Positions 25,534 through 35,020 of a stretch of 64,000 bases of DNA are shown in pieces (within the stretch, counting starts at the first letter, position 1; each line of letters begins with the position of its first letter). The notes under the pieces were generated by a model. That model was not told where the DNA came from and made no database searches. It saw only the letters and a list, made by a program, of their open reading frames with translations. Made by a program: the position numbers and the translations under genes. Source of the DNA: Gracilimonas sp. (lineage in GTDB: Bacteria > Bacteroidota > Rhodothermia > Balneolales > Balneolaceae); the NCBI RefSeq assembly GCF_040218225.1, contig NZ_JAVJQO010000004.1, positions 186,001 through 250,000 of the forward strand. The letters are read 5' to 3'.

Positions 25534-27075
25534 CTTGATCTGCTTGGCACATCTCATCCCATCCATAGCTGCGGAAACAATGCCTCCCGCATAACCTGCC
25601 CCTTCTCCACAGGGATATAATCCGGCGATCTGCACATGCTCCAGTGTTTCCCGGTCCCGGGGAATTTTAACCGGGCTGGATGTTCGGGTTTCCGGGGCAT
25701 GCACAACCGCATCATTGGTTAAATAGCCACGCATGCTTTTTTCGAATTGAAGAAATCCTTCTTTCAGCGTTTTGTGAATAAATGAAGGCAAAATAGAACC
25801 CAGTTCAACGGAGGTAATTCCGGGAGCATAAGACGTATTGGGCAGATCTTTGGAGACATCGCTTTTGATGAAATCCCGTAATCGCTGCGCCGGGGCTGTT
25901 TGAGTTTCACCACCTGCTTTCCACGCTTTTTGTTCAATAGCTCGCTGAAATTCCATGGCTGCCAGGGGACCGTATTTCTCAAAAGACTTGAAATCTTCCG
26001 GCTTCAATTCAACTACTACTCCCGAGTTTGCCGTTGAACGAGCCCGCCGTGATGAAGACCATCCATTTGTAACGATCTCTCTGGGTGAAGTGGCGCAGGG
26101 AGCAATCACACCTCCGGGACACATACAAAACGAATACACCCCTCGATCATCCACTTGTTTCACAATACTATAAGCGGCAGGTGGAAGATAGTCTCCCCGG
26201 GTTTCACAATTATACTGAATGGAATCGACCAGCGACTGCGGATGCTCCACTCGAACACCAATAGCCAGCGGCTTCAGCTGAATCTCAATCCCTTTACGAT
26301 GCAGCAACTCAAAAATATCCCTTGCAGAGTGACCCGTTGCCAGAATCACCTTTTTTGCGTAAAACTTTTCACCATCCCTGGCTTCCACTCCCCTTATAGA
26401 AGAGGAATCCGTAATAAGATCGGTTACACGGGTATTAAAATGAATCTCACCTCCATGCTGAAGAATACACTCCCTCATGTTAGCGATGATTTTGGGAAGT
26501 TTATTAGTCCCGATGTGGGGATGAGCTTCCACCAGGATATTCTTTACTGCTCCAAAACCAACCAACAACTCCAGCACCTTTTGAACATCACCCCGCTTCT
26601 TTGAACGGGTATAAAGCTTTCCGTCTGAATAAGTACCGGCTCCTCCTTCCCCAAAACAATAGTTAGAATCTTCATTTACGACATGCTGTACATTGATTCC
26701 CTTCAGATCCTGGATACGGTCTTTGGCATTTTTACCACGCTCTAAAATGACCGGCTTCAATCCTTGTTCCATCAATTCAAGAGCTGCAAACAATCCGGCT
26801 GGCCCCGCCCCGATGATAATTACCTCTTCCGCATTACTGACATTCGGATAATCGGGCAACGTGATTTCTTCGGACTCAAATTCCTCATTAATATAGAGCC
26901 GGACTTTCAGATTATAGTACGCCTGCCGGGCACGGGCATCAATGGATCGGCGCAAGACTTCCACATAACGAAGATCTTCGGATGCCAGGCCTTCTTTGTC
27001 AATGATATATTCTTCAAGTAAATGAGGCTCACCTGCCACTTCGGGCAGAACGCGGATCTGTAGTTCTTTTTGCAT
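25516..27075 (-). CDS. FAD-dependent oxidoreductase (COG2509-type NAD(FAD) dehydrogenase)
   Basis: 519 residues. The FAD-binding Rossmann motif GAGPAGLFAALELMEQGLKP starts near residue 88, unusually far in, after an N-terminal ~80-residue domain, a layout typical of the uncharacterised COG2509 dehydrogenases. Other visible family features are CFGEGGAGTYSDGKL, SFCMCPGGVIAP and the closing FAD-contact GLYPCGEGAGYAGGIVSAAMDG. Soluble; substrate unknown. Stands alone on its strand; divergent from the MDR gene downstream. Confidence 0.85.
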   Translation of the reverse strand: MQKELQIRVLPEVAGEPHLLEEYIIDKEGLASEDLRYVEVLRRSIDARARQAYYNLKVRLYINEEFESEEITLPDYPNVSNAEEVIIIGAGPAGLFAALELMEQGLKPVILERGKNAKDRIQDLKGINVQHVVNEDSNYCFGEGGAGTYSDGKLYTRSKKRGDVQKVLELLVGFGAVKNILVEAHPHIGTNKLPKIIANMRECILQHGGEIHFNTRVTDLITDSSSIRGVEARDGEKFYAKKVILATGHSARDIFELLHRKGIEIQLKPLAIGVRVEHPQSLVDSIQYNCETRGDYLPPAAYSIVKQVDDRGVYSFCMCPGGVIAPCATSPREIVTNGWSSSRRARSTANSGVVVELKPEDFKSFEKYGPLAAMEFQRAIEQKAWKAGGETQTAPAQRLRDFIKSDVSKDLPNTSYAPGITSVELGSILPSFIHKTLKEGFLQFEKSMRGYLTNDAVVHAPETRTSSPVKIPRDRETLEHVQIAGLYPCGEGAGYAGGIVSAAMDGMRCAKQIKLRSTE

Positions 27076-27209
27076 GGCTCAAAAATATGGAATTGGCTAA
27101 GAACTTACCCCATGCAATCACACTGATTCATTCCACTTTTTTGGAATGCACTTTTTCACACCTTTGTTTTGCAGGAAGAAATAAAAAGACATTCATCAAA
27201 ACAAAAGAT

Positions 27210-28166
27210 ATGAGTAACCAAATGAACGCTGCCTTTATTGAGCAGTATGGAGATTCCAGTACCATAAAAACAGGAAAACTAGAAAAACCAGAAGCCGGAG
27301 AAGGCGAAGTCCTGGTTAAAATTCAGGCAGCCGGAGTTAACCCCGTGGATGGAGCCATTGTTGGCGGAATGCTTAAAGATGCCATTCCCGGAGAATTCCC
27401 TCTTATCCCCGGTTGGGATGTAGCAGGAGTGGTTGAAGAAGTTGGTCACTCAGTGAGCCGATTTAGCCCCGGTGATGAAGTATACGCGTATGCACGCCGG
27501 CCTAAAATCCAGCATGGTACTTTTGCCGAATATATCAGCTTGCCGGAATCTTATCTCGCAGAACGACCGACAAATGTGTCTGCAGAAGAAGCAGGCGGAA
27601 TCCCTTTAGTTGGATTAACAGCTTATCAGTCTATTTTTGATTTTGGAGAGCTTAAAAAAGGTCAAACCCTGCTCATTTTAGGTTCTTCCGGTGGAGTTGG
27701 GACGCTCGCCATACAGTTAGCGAAATCAGTCGGCGCCAAGGTAATTGGTGTGGCAAGCGAAAAAAATCATGACTACATGAAAGAACTCGGTGCTGACATA
27801 ACCATCGACTATAACGAAAATCATGTTGGCGAAGCTGTTAAAGAAGCTCAACCTGATGGTGTGGATTTAATTTTCCATTGCTCACGGGGAGATTCCTTTG
27901 CGCAAGTAATGGAAGCCGGAGTATTAAAAGAAGGCGGAAAAGTGGTTTCTATCACCAACAGCAAGCCCGATATCAGCGATGATATTGACTTCAAATATGT
28001 ATTCGTGGAACCGAATGCGGAACAACTCGAACACATTGCTGTACTGGCTGACAGTGGCAAGATTTCTGTACCCGTCACTGAGACCTTTTCCTTGGAAGAA
28101 GCCGGCGAAGCACTCGAAAAAATACAGTCTTTACATACCCGCGGTAAACTGATTATTACTCCTTAA
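27210..28166 (+). CDS. Zinc-independent MDR-family NADPH:quinone oxidoreductase-like protein
   Basis: Start placed at ATG 27210, which begins exactly where the family similarity begins (MNAAFIEQYGDSS); the open frame further upstream reads as non-coding. 318 residues: GroES-like N-terminal domain (VQAAGVNPVDGAIVGG), then the Rossmann motif GSSGGVGTLAIQLAKSVGAKVIGVAS. The structural and catalytic zinc cysteines of alcohol dehydrogenases are absent, as in quinone oxidoreductases and enoyl reductases. Followed by a clear terminator at 28185, so it is a single-gene unit. Confidence 0.88.
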   Translation: MSNQMNAAFIEQYGDSSTIKTGKLEKPEAGEGEVLVKIQAAGVNPVDGAIVGGMLKDAIPGEFPLIPGWDVAGVVEEVGHSVSRFSPGDEVYAYARRPKIQHGTFAEYISLPESYLAERPTNVSAEEAGGIPLVGLTAYQSIFDFGELKKGQTLLILGSSGGVGTLAIQLAKSVGAKVIGVASEKNHDYMKELGADITIDYNENHVGEAVKEAQPDGVDLIFHCSRGDSFAQVMEAGVLKEGGKVVSITNSKPDISDDIDFKYVFVEPNAEQLEHIAVLADSGKISVPVTETFSLEEAGEALEKIQSLHTRGKLIITP

Positions 28167-28184
28167 AAGAGGAAACAAAAAAAG

Positions 28185-28221
28185 TAAGCCCCGAATCGCA
28201 TCAACGGTTTGGGGCTTTTTT
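28185..28221 (+). terminator. Rho-independent terminator of the MDR gene
   Basis: AAGCCCC (28186-28192) pairs with GGGGCTT (28211-28217), extended by GAA/TTT; followed by TTTTT. Directly downstream of the MDR oxidoreductase stop. Confidence 0.9.
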
Positions 28222-28280
28222 ATTGTAAAAGGCGATTTCCGATTGTATAATCCTCTTTATTTAAAATAATCAGGTTATAT

Positions 28281-30017
28281 ATGAAATCCGTTTTACGCTC
28301 TTCGATTCTTTTACTATTCATTCTATCTGCTCTTCCTGTTAAACACGCTGTCGCACAAATTGATCGCGAAGCTGGTAACATGATATCAACCCGCTCCGAG
28401 GTTATTGCACAGCGCGGGATGGTAGCTACCAGTCAGCCCCTGGCAACGCAGGTGGGACTCCAGGTTTTAAAAAACGGAGGAAATGCCATTGATGCGGCTA
28501 TTGCAGCCAATGCGGCCATGGGTTTAATGGAACCCACCGGAAATGGAATCGGGGGCGACCTCTTTGCCATTATCTGGCATGAGGAAAGCGGAAAATTGTA
28601 TGCCCTGAATGCCAGCGGCCGTTCACCCCGCGGCCTTTCCTACGACCGCCTGATGGAAATACTGGAAGAGAAAGGCGAAGATGGCATCCCTCCCTACGAT
28701 CTTCTTTCGGTTTCAGTGCCCGGAGCTGTGGATGGATGGTTCACCATGCATGAGCGTTTTGGCTCAACGCCGATGGAAGATATTCTTGAAGAACCCATAT
28801 GGTATGCGGAAAATGGGTTTCCTGTGAGTGAAGCCATTTCCGCAAGCTGGCGCCGAAGTGCTCCTTATTTAAGCCGGCAGCCCGGGGCCTTTAAAGAGAC
28901 TTTTACCTTTGATGGGCGTGGTCCGAATAAAGGAGAAATCTTTAAAAATCCTGATTTAGGGAACACCTTCCGACTTCTGGCCAGCGAGGGTCGGGATGCT
29001 TTTTACCGGGGTGAAATTGCTGAAAAGATCGACAGCTGGATGAAAGAAAACGGAGGCTACCTTCGCTACGAAGATTTTGACAAGCATGAATCAGAATGGG
29101 TGGAACCCCAAACCGTCAACTATCGGGGCTACGATGTATATCAGGTAGGCGGAAATGTACAAGGGACGGCGGTACTTCAGATGCTCAATATTCTGGAAGG
29201 CTTTGATCTTTCAAAGACCGGGTTTGCCACAGCCGAAACTTATCACCTCTTTATTGAAGCAAAAAAGCTGGCTTTTGAAGATCGGGCGAAGCATTACGCA
29301 GATCCTTCTTTTTATGATGTCCCTTATGAAAAATTATTATCCAAAGAATATGCGGCCGAGCGCCGAAAACTGATTGGTGATGAAGCCCGCGAAGACCTCA
29401 CTACCGGCGTGGATGTTCTCGAAGACGGCGATACCATTTATCTCACCACAGCCGACAAGCACGGCAACATGGTCTCCCTGATTCAAAGTAATTTCCGGGG
29501 AATGGGAACAGGATTTGTCGTTCCCGGAACCGGATTCAGCTTCCAGAACAGAGGCGAGTTATTTTCACTCGATCCAAATCACCCCAATGTTTACGAACCC
29601 GGGAAACGTCCTTTTCATACCATCATCCCGGGCTTTGTTATGAAAGATGGCGAGCCGTTTATGACCATCGGGAATATGGGCGGAGCCTATCAGCCGATGG
29701 GGCATGTCAGCCTGATCACCAATGTGATTGACTTCGGCATGAATATGCAACAGGCGGGAGACGCCCTGCGCTGGGAACACTCCGGATCATCTCAACCCAC
29801 AGATGGAATGGACGAAACGCTGACGGATGTAGGAATGGTAAGTATCGAATCCTCCATTGATTACCAGGTGGTTCGCGACCTGGAAGCTATGGGGCATGAT
29901 GTTCAAATTGGGCACAGCTTCTTCGGAAGATTCCAGGCCATCATGCGCGACCTTGAAACGGGTGTTTATTATGGCGCTTCCGAATCACGGGTAGACGGAC
30001 AGGCGGCTGGGTATTAA
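28281..30017 (+). CDS. ggt: Gamma-glutamyltransferase (exported)
   Basis: 578 residues beginning with a signal peptide (hydrophobic to residue 26, ending HAVAQ). Cleaves and transfers the gamma-glutamyl group of glutathione-like peptides in the periplasm. The precursor self-cleaves before a threonine; alignment of ADKHGNMVSL with the family's VDKDGNAVSL places the nucleophile at Thr385 (GDTIYL). NGIGGDLFAI and NPNHPNVYEPGKRPFHTIIP are typical. Differences: the usual PPSSGG segment reads GGNVQGTA, and the autoprocessing TTH is T-I-Y, so it may belong to a distinct Ggt-like subgroup with another substrate. Confidence 0.88.
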   Translation: MKSVLRSSILLLFILSALPVKHAVAQIDREAGNMISTRSEVIAQRGMVATSQPLATQVGLQVLKNGGNAIDAAIAANAAMGLMEPTGNGIGGDLFAIIWHEESGKLYALNASGRSPRGLSYDRLMEILEEKGEDGIPPYDLLSVSVPGAVDGWFTMHERFGSTPMEDILEEPIWYAENGFPVSEAISASWRRSAPYLSRQPGAFKETFTFDGRGPNKGEIFKNPDLGNTFRLLASEGRDAFYRGEIAEKIDSWMKENGGYLRYEDFDKHESEWVEPQTVNYRGYDVYQVGGNVQGTAVLQMLNILEGFDLSKTGFATAETYHLFIEAKKLAFEDRAKHYADPSFYDVPYEKLLSKEYAAERRKLIGDEAREDLTTGVDVLEDGDTIYLTTADKHGNMVSLIQSNFRGMGTGFVVPGTGFSFQNRGELFSLDPNHPNVYEPGKRPFHTIIPGFVMKDGEPFMTIGNMGGAYQPMGHVSLITNVIDFGMNMQQAGDALRWEHSGSSQPTDGMDETLTDVGMVSIESSIDYQVVRDLEAMGHDVQIGHSFFGRFQAIMRDLETGVYYGASESRVDGQAAGY

Positions 30018-30025
30018 GAACGAAA

Positions 30026-30355
30026 TTACGTTTCAATTAGATGTGCCGGAGGCGAGGTAGCTTCCACAGCGGAAAAGGTTTCGATAATCTTATAGGTGTG
30101 TTCAACATCCTTGGGAACGAGATATGAATTCCCTTCGGTGAGTTCTACAATCTGATCCTCCAAATGCAGTTCGGCCTTTCCTTTCAGCACATAGCCCACG
30201 GTTTCATACGGACTGCTGTGCGTTTCTTTGTTGATACCCGGCTCTTCATTCCTCCAAACTCTGAGCCCTACATCTTCGCCGGAAGCCATAATCTCTTTGG
30301 CTTCATCCGTTTCCTGTACTTTCTCTTCTGCAATCTCCTCGGTTGCTGTACTCAT
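30026..30355 (-). CDS. Cupin-domain protein
   Basis: 109 residues forming a single small cupin barrel: ETHSSPYETVGYVLKGKAELHL (metal-site motif 1) and EGNSYLVPKDVEHTYKI (motif 2, with a conserved His). N-terminal 20 residues are Glu-rich and probably disordered. Binds a metal or small ligand; role unknown. It lies downstream of hsdR on the same strand but 85 bp away, so it need not be part of the restriction system. Confidence 0.85.
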   Translation of the reverse strand: MSTATEEIAEEKVQETDEAKEIMASGEDVGLRVWRNEEPGINKETHSSPYETVGYVLKGKAELHLEDQIVELTEGNSYLVPKDVEHTYKIIETFSAVEATSPPAHLIET

Positions 30356-30440
30356 AAATTTTTTCTCTGTTGATGTATTCGAATTCGCTAAAAGCTACAA
30401 CAGATGAGCTGGTGATGAGGTTTCATTGGGGAAATTGTAT

Positions 30441-33400
30441 TCACCCTACCTTGATCTCATTCAAGCTTCTAACCTTCTCAACCAGCAGATCAATGACTTT
30501 GGCATTGTTATCAAAGACCCCATCTAATCCGTCTTCATCAATAAAGTCGAACGGTGGTTCGTAGAGGTTGGCAACATCCAGGTGGCCTTTTTCGGTGTAG
30601 AATTCAATCATCTGCTCAATAAACTGTATTTGATTTGAACTGAGCTGATTGCTTTGCAGGAATTGATCGAATTCTTTGACCACGGCTTCTCGATCCAGCC
30701 CTGAAACAGATCGTACAAACTCGACTATCTTTAAATTCTTACCCACGAGCTCATGAAATTCCTCGGAACTAATGCTTGGATCGGACTCCAAAAGAAACTG
30801 CTCCAGGGTTTCAAGGTCTTTATCCGTGAGCGGTTTCGCTTTCCGGATTTTCTCAATGATCAAATGATTGCTGTGTTCTTCGATGAACTTCCGGATCTTT
30901 CTCAGGTACCGATCTTTATTAATTGCAGACTCACCTACCATCCCTTCTTCAAATTCCGGATCGGATAATTCATCTTCAAAATCCGTAAATGCAATGGTTT
31001 TATCTTTCGTATCGATCAAATGCATTAGCTCTCTTAGATTGGCTCTGATCTCATCCATCTCAGAAGGGTGGGGCGACTCCCAAAATTCTTCACTCATGGA
31101 TTGTTGAACCGAAGGCAACACATTCTTTACTGCCGGTATATGCTTTTTGTTAAACAATATCTCCGCAATGCGAATGGCGTTTTCTTTGAGATTACTTTTC
31201 TCCAGCACTCCGTCTAACACCTGATGTTGTAAATTGAGCATCAACAAATCATATCGACGAGTCCTTTCATCTTCGTTCAAATTAGGAGGGATAACCTCAG
31301 CCAGCTTTCGTACAATTTCATTGCGTTCATTGGACTGTAGATGCTCCCAAACCGATCGCTCTTCTAGTTTATGCACTAGCTTTAAGTGCGGCCTGACCTG
31401 AATACTTTGATGATCAAGGTTTGAAACCTGCTGATGAAGTAGATTCAATAATTCGGTCCGGTACTCCTGCAATACTTCATCCTGATTGTACGGTTCGTTG
31501 GTCAGCTTAGAAGTCAGACTCAATCGTTGTTCAAAAATGCGTGCTGTTATCGAAGCGCTGGAAGTGGTCTCATATCCTTCTGGATTTTCCTCAAAGAACT
31601 CGAAGTTGCCACAGTAATCGAAAATCAGAAAGTGCTGCTTATCCTCACCGGGGCCAAACAGATCAGGACGCAAACGGGTACCACGACCAATCATCTGATT
31701 GAACTTTGCCTTGGAACGAACCGGTTTAAAAAAGACCAGGTTTACACAGTCAGGTGCATCTATTCCCGTATCCATCATATCCACCGATATGGCAATGACA
31801 GGCATTTTCTTAGGGAAACAGAAATCCTCAATTAAATCCTGAGCATATTCTACCTTATTGTGAATTACTTTGGCAAGTTTTCCTGCATAAGCAGGATAGA
31901 TTTTATCAAAAGTCTCGCGGATAAACTTTGCATGTCGCTGATTCTTAGCAAAAATGATGGTGTCTCCAAGTCGGTCACCACCTTCTACCTTGATTCCATA
32001 CTCCATGAGCTGAGTAAGAACTTTCTCAACCGTATCCTCATTGAACAGGAATGCATTTAATTTCTGGGGATCTACATATCCCGGACCGGTTTCTAGATCG
32101 GTATCTCTGATGAGATCATCATACACCTTTTTCTCTTCTTCGGATAGTTCAGAGTAGGTAACACCATGCGTTAAAAGATTTCCGAGAACTTTTACTTTTT
32201 TCGGAGGAACCAAAAACCCATCATTCACCGCCTCTTCTAATCCATATGCATAAGTGGGATTTCCTTGTTCGGCATTGAATAGATCATAAGTGTCGTGGTC
32301 AACATCTTCTTTGGGCGTGGCTGTTAACCCCAGCAGCAGGGCGTCAAAATAGTCGAAGATGGCCTTATATTTATTATACACACTTCGGTGAGCCTCATCG
32401 ATGATCACGAGATCAAAGTGGCCGGGATCAAACTTTCGCTTTCCTTCTTCCAGGTTTTCGATCTGGTTTAGCATCGTCGGATAGGTGCTGAAGACCACTC
32501 GAGCCGCATCATCATTCTTTTCTTCCACTAAGTTTACGATGGGAACTTCGGGGAGGTGTTCTGCATAATTTTTATAGGCTTGCTTCACCAAGGCGTTGCG
32601 ATCCGCTAAGAACAACACACGTTTAGCCCATTTCTTTTTAAGCACCATATCCGTGATGGAAATAGCGGTACGGGTTTTTCCTGTACCGGTGGCCATCACC
32701 AGTAACGCCCGGCGGTGCCCCTCCTGGAATCGTTCCCCGACTCTTCGAATAGCGGCTACCTGATAGTAACGTCCTGTAATTTTTTTATTGACCTCCGCCA
32801 GTTTAAGCGACTCTTTATTCGCTCGCTGAAAGAACAGCTTTTGAAGGCTGTCTTTCGTGTAGAATCCTAAAACTTTTCGCGGAGGGTACTGCTCATCGTC
32901 CCAGATCCAGATCTCATAACCGTTCGACATGAAGATGACCGGGCGAACGTCAAACTCTTTCTCCAGGCAATCCGCATACAGCTTGGCCTGATGCTGTCCT
33001 TCATCATAGCTGCGAGTCGTTCGCTTGGCTTCCACCAAGGCAAGGGGTTTGCCGTTATCATCCCAAAGCACATAATCCACATAGCCGGTTCCGGATTTGT
33101 TGGGCATTCCCGAGACCTCATACTCGCGGACGTTCCGCTCGGCCGGGTCCCAGCCTGATTCCCGAAGCATGACATCAATCAGTAGTTCGCGGGTCTCCGC
33201 CTCGTTGTAATCGTGATTATCAGCGTACTTGCGGGTTTGCAAGCGCATCTGTTTGATCTCGCGGTTGCGCTGCTCTAAAGCTTTGTCTTTTTCTTCCAGC
33301 GACTGCTGTAATTCCCGCAAGCGATCTGCCCGTTCTTCCATTTGGGATTCGAGCTCCTGCAATCGCTCCAGAGATTCTTTGGAAGCCGATTCTACCTTGG

Positions 33401-33821
33401 GGACTTTATTGGGATCAAATTCCAATTCAGGCTTGGGCTCTTCATCGGTAGTGTACGTACTATAAAGCCAATACATCACATGAAAAACTTCCCGGCAAAC
33501 TCGCAAGGCATCGTCTTCTGTGACTCGCTTGTTTTCGTGAAGTGCAATGTTGCCCACCTTCCGAATCACTTTGATCTTCTCATACACCTTATAGCCAATG
33601 ATCTTTTTGAAGCCCATTTCATTGGTGATGTTATACAAACCGGTGTCGTAGGGGAGTTCTAAATCTTCGTCATGTTCGTACATCCACAGTACCACCTGCT
33701 CGATCAAGTGCCGGGCACGGCCGCAGGCTCCACGCGGATCAAAATGCACGAGTTTTTCCACGGCTTGGGCATCATCGATAAACTCGGGCCAGTCGGGATG
33801 TAGAAAGTCAAAATTGGACAT
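30441..33821 (-). CDS. hsdR: Type I restriction enzyme subunit R (HsdR, EcoEI-like)
   Basis: 1126 residues. Order of parts: N-terminal helical DUF4145-like domain (1-120); coiled coil (145-195); nuclease domain with the PD-(D/E)xK core Asp249 (GYVDYVLW) and Glu264-x-Lys266 (LVEAKRTT); superfamily 2 helicase motor with Walker A MATGTGKT (376-383), DEAH box (475-478), GLTATP, and the arginine-finger motif GRGTRLRPD; then the EcoEI-type C-terminal domain that docks on the methylase. It cuts DNA after ATP-driven translocation when the HsdMS methylase meets unmethylated sites. The gene begins 3 bp after fic, so the two are cotranscribed. All motifs are intact, so restriction should be active. Confidence 0.96.
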   Translation of the reverse strand: MSNFDFLHPDWPEFIDDAQAVEKLVHFDPRGACGRARHLIEQVVLWMYEHDEDLELPYDTGLYNITNEMGFKKIIGYKVYEKIKVIRKVGNIALHENKRVTEDDALRVCREVFHVMYWLYSTYTTDEEPKPELEFDPNKVPKVESASKESLERLQELESQMEERADRLRELQQSLEEKDKALEQRNREIKQMRLQTRKYADNHDYNEAETRELLIDVMLRESGWDPAERNVREYEVSGMPNKSGTGYVDYVLWDDNGKPLALVEAKRTTRSYDEGQHQAKLYADCLEKEFDVRPVIFMSNGYEIWIWDDEQYPPRKVLGFYTKDSLQKLFFQRANKESLKLAEVNKKITGRYYQVAAIRRVGERFQEGHRRALLVMATGTGKTRTAISITDMVLKKKWAKRVLFLADRNALVKQAYKNYAEHLPEVPIVNLVEEKNDDAARVVFSTYPTMLNQIENLEEGKRKFDPGHFDLVIIDEAHRSVYNKYKAIFDYFDALLLGLTATPKEDVDHDTYDLFNAEQGNPTYAYGLEEAVNDGFLVPPKKVKVLGNLLTHGVTYSELSEEEKKVYDDLIRDTDLETGPGYVDPQKLNAFLFNEDTVEKVLTQLMEYGIKVEGGDRLGDTIIFAKNQRHAKFIRETFDKIYPAYAGKLAKVIHNKVEYAQDLIEDFCFPKKMPVIAISVDMMDTGIDAPDCVNLVFFKPVRSKAKFNQMIGRGTRLRPDLFGPGEDKQHFLIFDYCGNFEFFEENPEGYETTSSASITARIFEQRLSLTSKLTNEPYNQDEVLQEYRTELLNLLHQQVSNLDHQSIQVRPHLKLVHKLEERSVWEHLQSNERNEIVRKLAEVIPPNLNEDERTRRYDLLMLNLQHQVLDGVLEKSNLKENAIRIAEILFNKKHIPAVKNVLPSVQQSMSEEFWESPHPSEMDEIRANLRELMHLIDTKDKTIAFTDFEDELSDPEFEEGMVGESAINKDRYLRKIRKFIEEHSNHLIIEKIRKAKPLTDKDLETLEQFLLESDPSISSEEFHELVGKNLKIVEFVRSVSGLDREAVVKEFDQFLQSNQLSSNQIQFIEQMIEFYTEKGHLDVANLYEPPFDFIDEDGLDGVFDNNAKVIDLLVEKVRSLNEIKVG

Positions 33822-33824
33822 GCT

Positions 33825-34910
33825 TTACTTGTTATCTACTAATATTTCCAACAAATTGTTGTTAATGTAATAATTATCTCTTCCCTGTTTTACTTTTTTT
33901 AGAAAATTGGCCTCCGACAGTTCGTCTAAATATTTGGTAGCGGTAGGGCGACTGACTCTCAAGTCGTCTTTCAGGTGATTGATTTTGGTATAAGGATGCC
34001 TGAAAATATGATTGATCAGGTCCTGACTGTAAAAAGAGAATTGTTTTCTGATTTCATGCTTGGCCCTTAGCATTTCTTCTCGAATCTGGGTGATGTCTTC
34101 AATGGTGCCGATGGATGTTTGTTTAACCCCTTCAAGCAGATACAAAATCCAGCTTTCCCAATCATTGTGGGTTCTTACGCGTTGCAACAACTCGTAATAT
34201 TTTGGCTTATTTTGTACGATATACCTGCTTAGATACAGTACCGGAATATCCAGCAATCCTTTTTGAACTAGGTACAGCATGTTGATAATCCGTCCTGTTC
34301 TCCCATTCCCATCATAGAACGGATGGATGCTTTCAAACTGAACATGAATGATGGCCATTTTAATAAGCGGATGAACAGGAGAGAGCTCATCGTTATTGAT
34401 GTATTGCTCCAGATTATTGAGGGCTTTTAGGATAACCTCTTTGTGTTGAGGCGGAATAAATACCACTTCTCCGGTAGCAGGATTCGTTAGTTTTGTCCCG
34501 GGTAAAGCCCGTACGCCCGCATCGTTATCTTCCAGGGTTTCCTGAATGGCAATGATATCGTTAATTCGTATAAGTCCACCTTTTTGAATACGGTCAAAGC
34601 CTTCTTTTAGGGCAACGGCGTATCTCTGTACCTCCTTTGTAGTTTGATCTATTCTCTTCTCTTTTTCTACATCGGCTTTGTAAAGGGCATCGCTGGTGGT
34701 AACAATGTTCTCAATTTCGGAGGAATCTCTTGCCTCCTGAATGGGCAGCGTATTAAGCAGAATAGCCTGATTCGGAATGGTTTGAGAAATCCCCTTTAAC
34801 TCAGATAAATACTGCTGAGCTTCCAGCGCTTTTTTGAGCACTTCAGGCGTTTCCACATTCACATTGGGAGGAAGCGGGCTCCATTCCCATTCTTTTGGTT
34901 CGGATGTCAT
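33825..34910 (-). CDS. Fic-domain protein (AMP-transferase) with C-terminal winged-helix domain
   Basis: 361 residues. N-terminal Fic/DOC N domain contains the inhibitory motif S63-x3-E67-N68 (SSEIEN), so activity is probably held off by its own helix. The Fic core motif HPFYDGNGRTGR is at 196-207, with the catalytic His196. The flap GEVVFIPPQHKE (147-158) is typical. The last ~60 residues look like a winged helix-turn-helix (LKDDLRVSRPTATKYLDELSE, recognition helix RPTATKYL). Fic enzymes attach AMP to a protein hydroxyl. The gene sits between hsdS and hsdR of a type I system, an arrangement seen in other genomes; the HTH and palindromes upstream suggest self-regulation. Confidence 0.93.
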   Translation of the reverse strand: MTSEPKEWEWSPLPPNVNVETPEVLKKALEAQQYLSELKGISQTIPNQAILLNTLPIQEARDSSEIENIVTTSDALYKADVEKEKRIDQTTKEVQRYAVALKEGFDRIQKGGLIRINDIIAIQETLEDNDAGVRALPGTKLTNPATGEVVFIPPQHKEVILKALNNLEQYINNDELSPVHPLIKMAIIHVQFESIHPFYDGNGRTGRIINMLYLVQKGLLDIPVLYLSRYIVQNKPKYYELLQRVRTHNDWESWILYLLEGVKQTSIGTIEDITQIREEMLRAKHEIRKQFSFYSQDLINHIFRHPYTKINHLKDDLRVSRPTATKYLDELSEANFLKKVKQGRDNYYINNNLLEILVDNK

Positions 34911-34927
34911 AACATTTTGGTTAATTC

Positions 34928-34994
34928 TTTACACATATAAGAGTATATGTAAAAAATATCCGAATTTCTTTACATATAATGGAAACGTGTAAAG
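34928..34994. promoter_or_regulatory. Putative operator: four TTTACA half-sites before fic
   Basis: Two inverted pairs upstream of the fic start (34910): TTTACACATATA (34928-34939) faces TATATGTAAA (34944-34953), and TTTACATATA (34969-34978) faces CGTGTAAA (34986-34993). Half-site consensus TTTACA(C)ATATA. Arranged over the expected promoter of fic-hsdR and near the winged-helix-bearing fic gene, they resemble a dimer-bound autoregulatory site. Binding protein unknown. Confidence 0.55.
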
Positions 34995-35020
34995 AAAACA
35001 GTGATTATTTATAGTATCGT

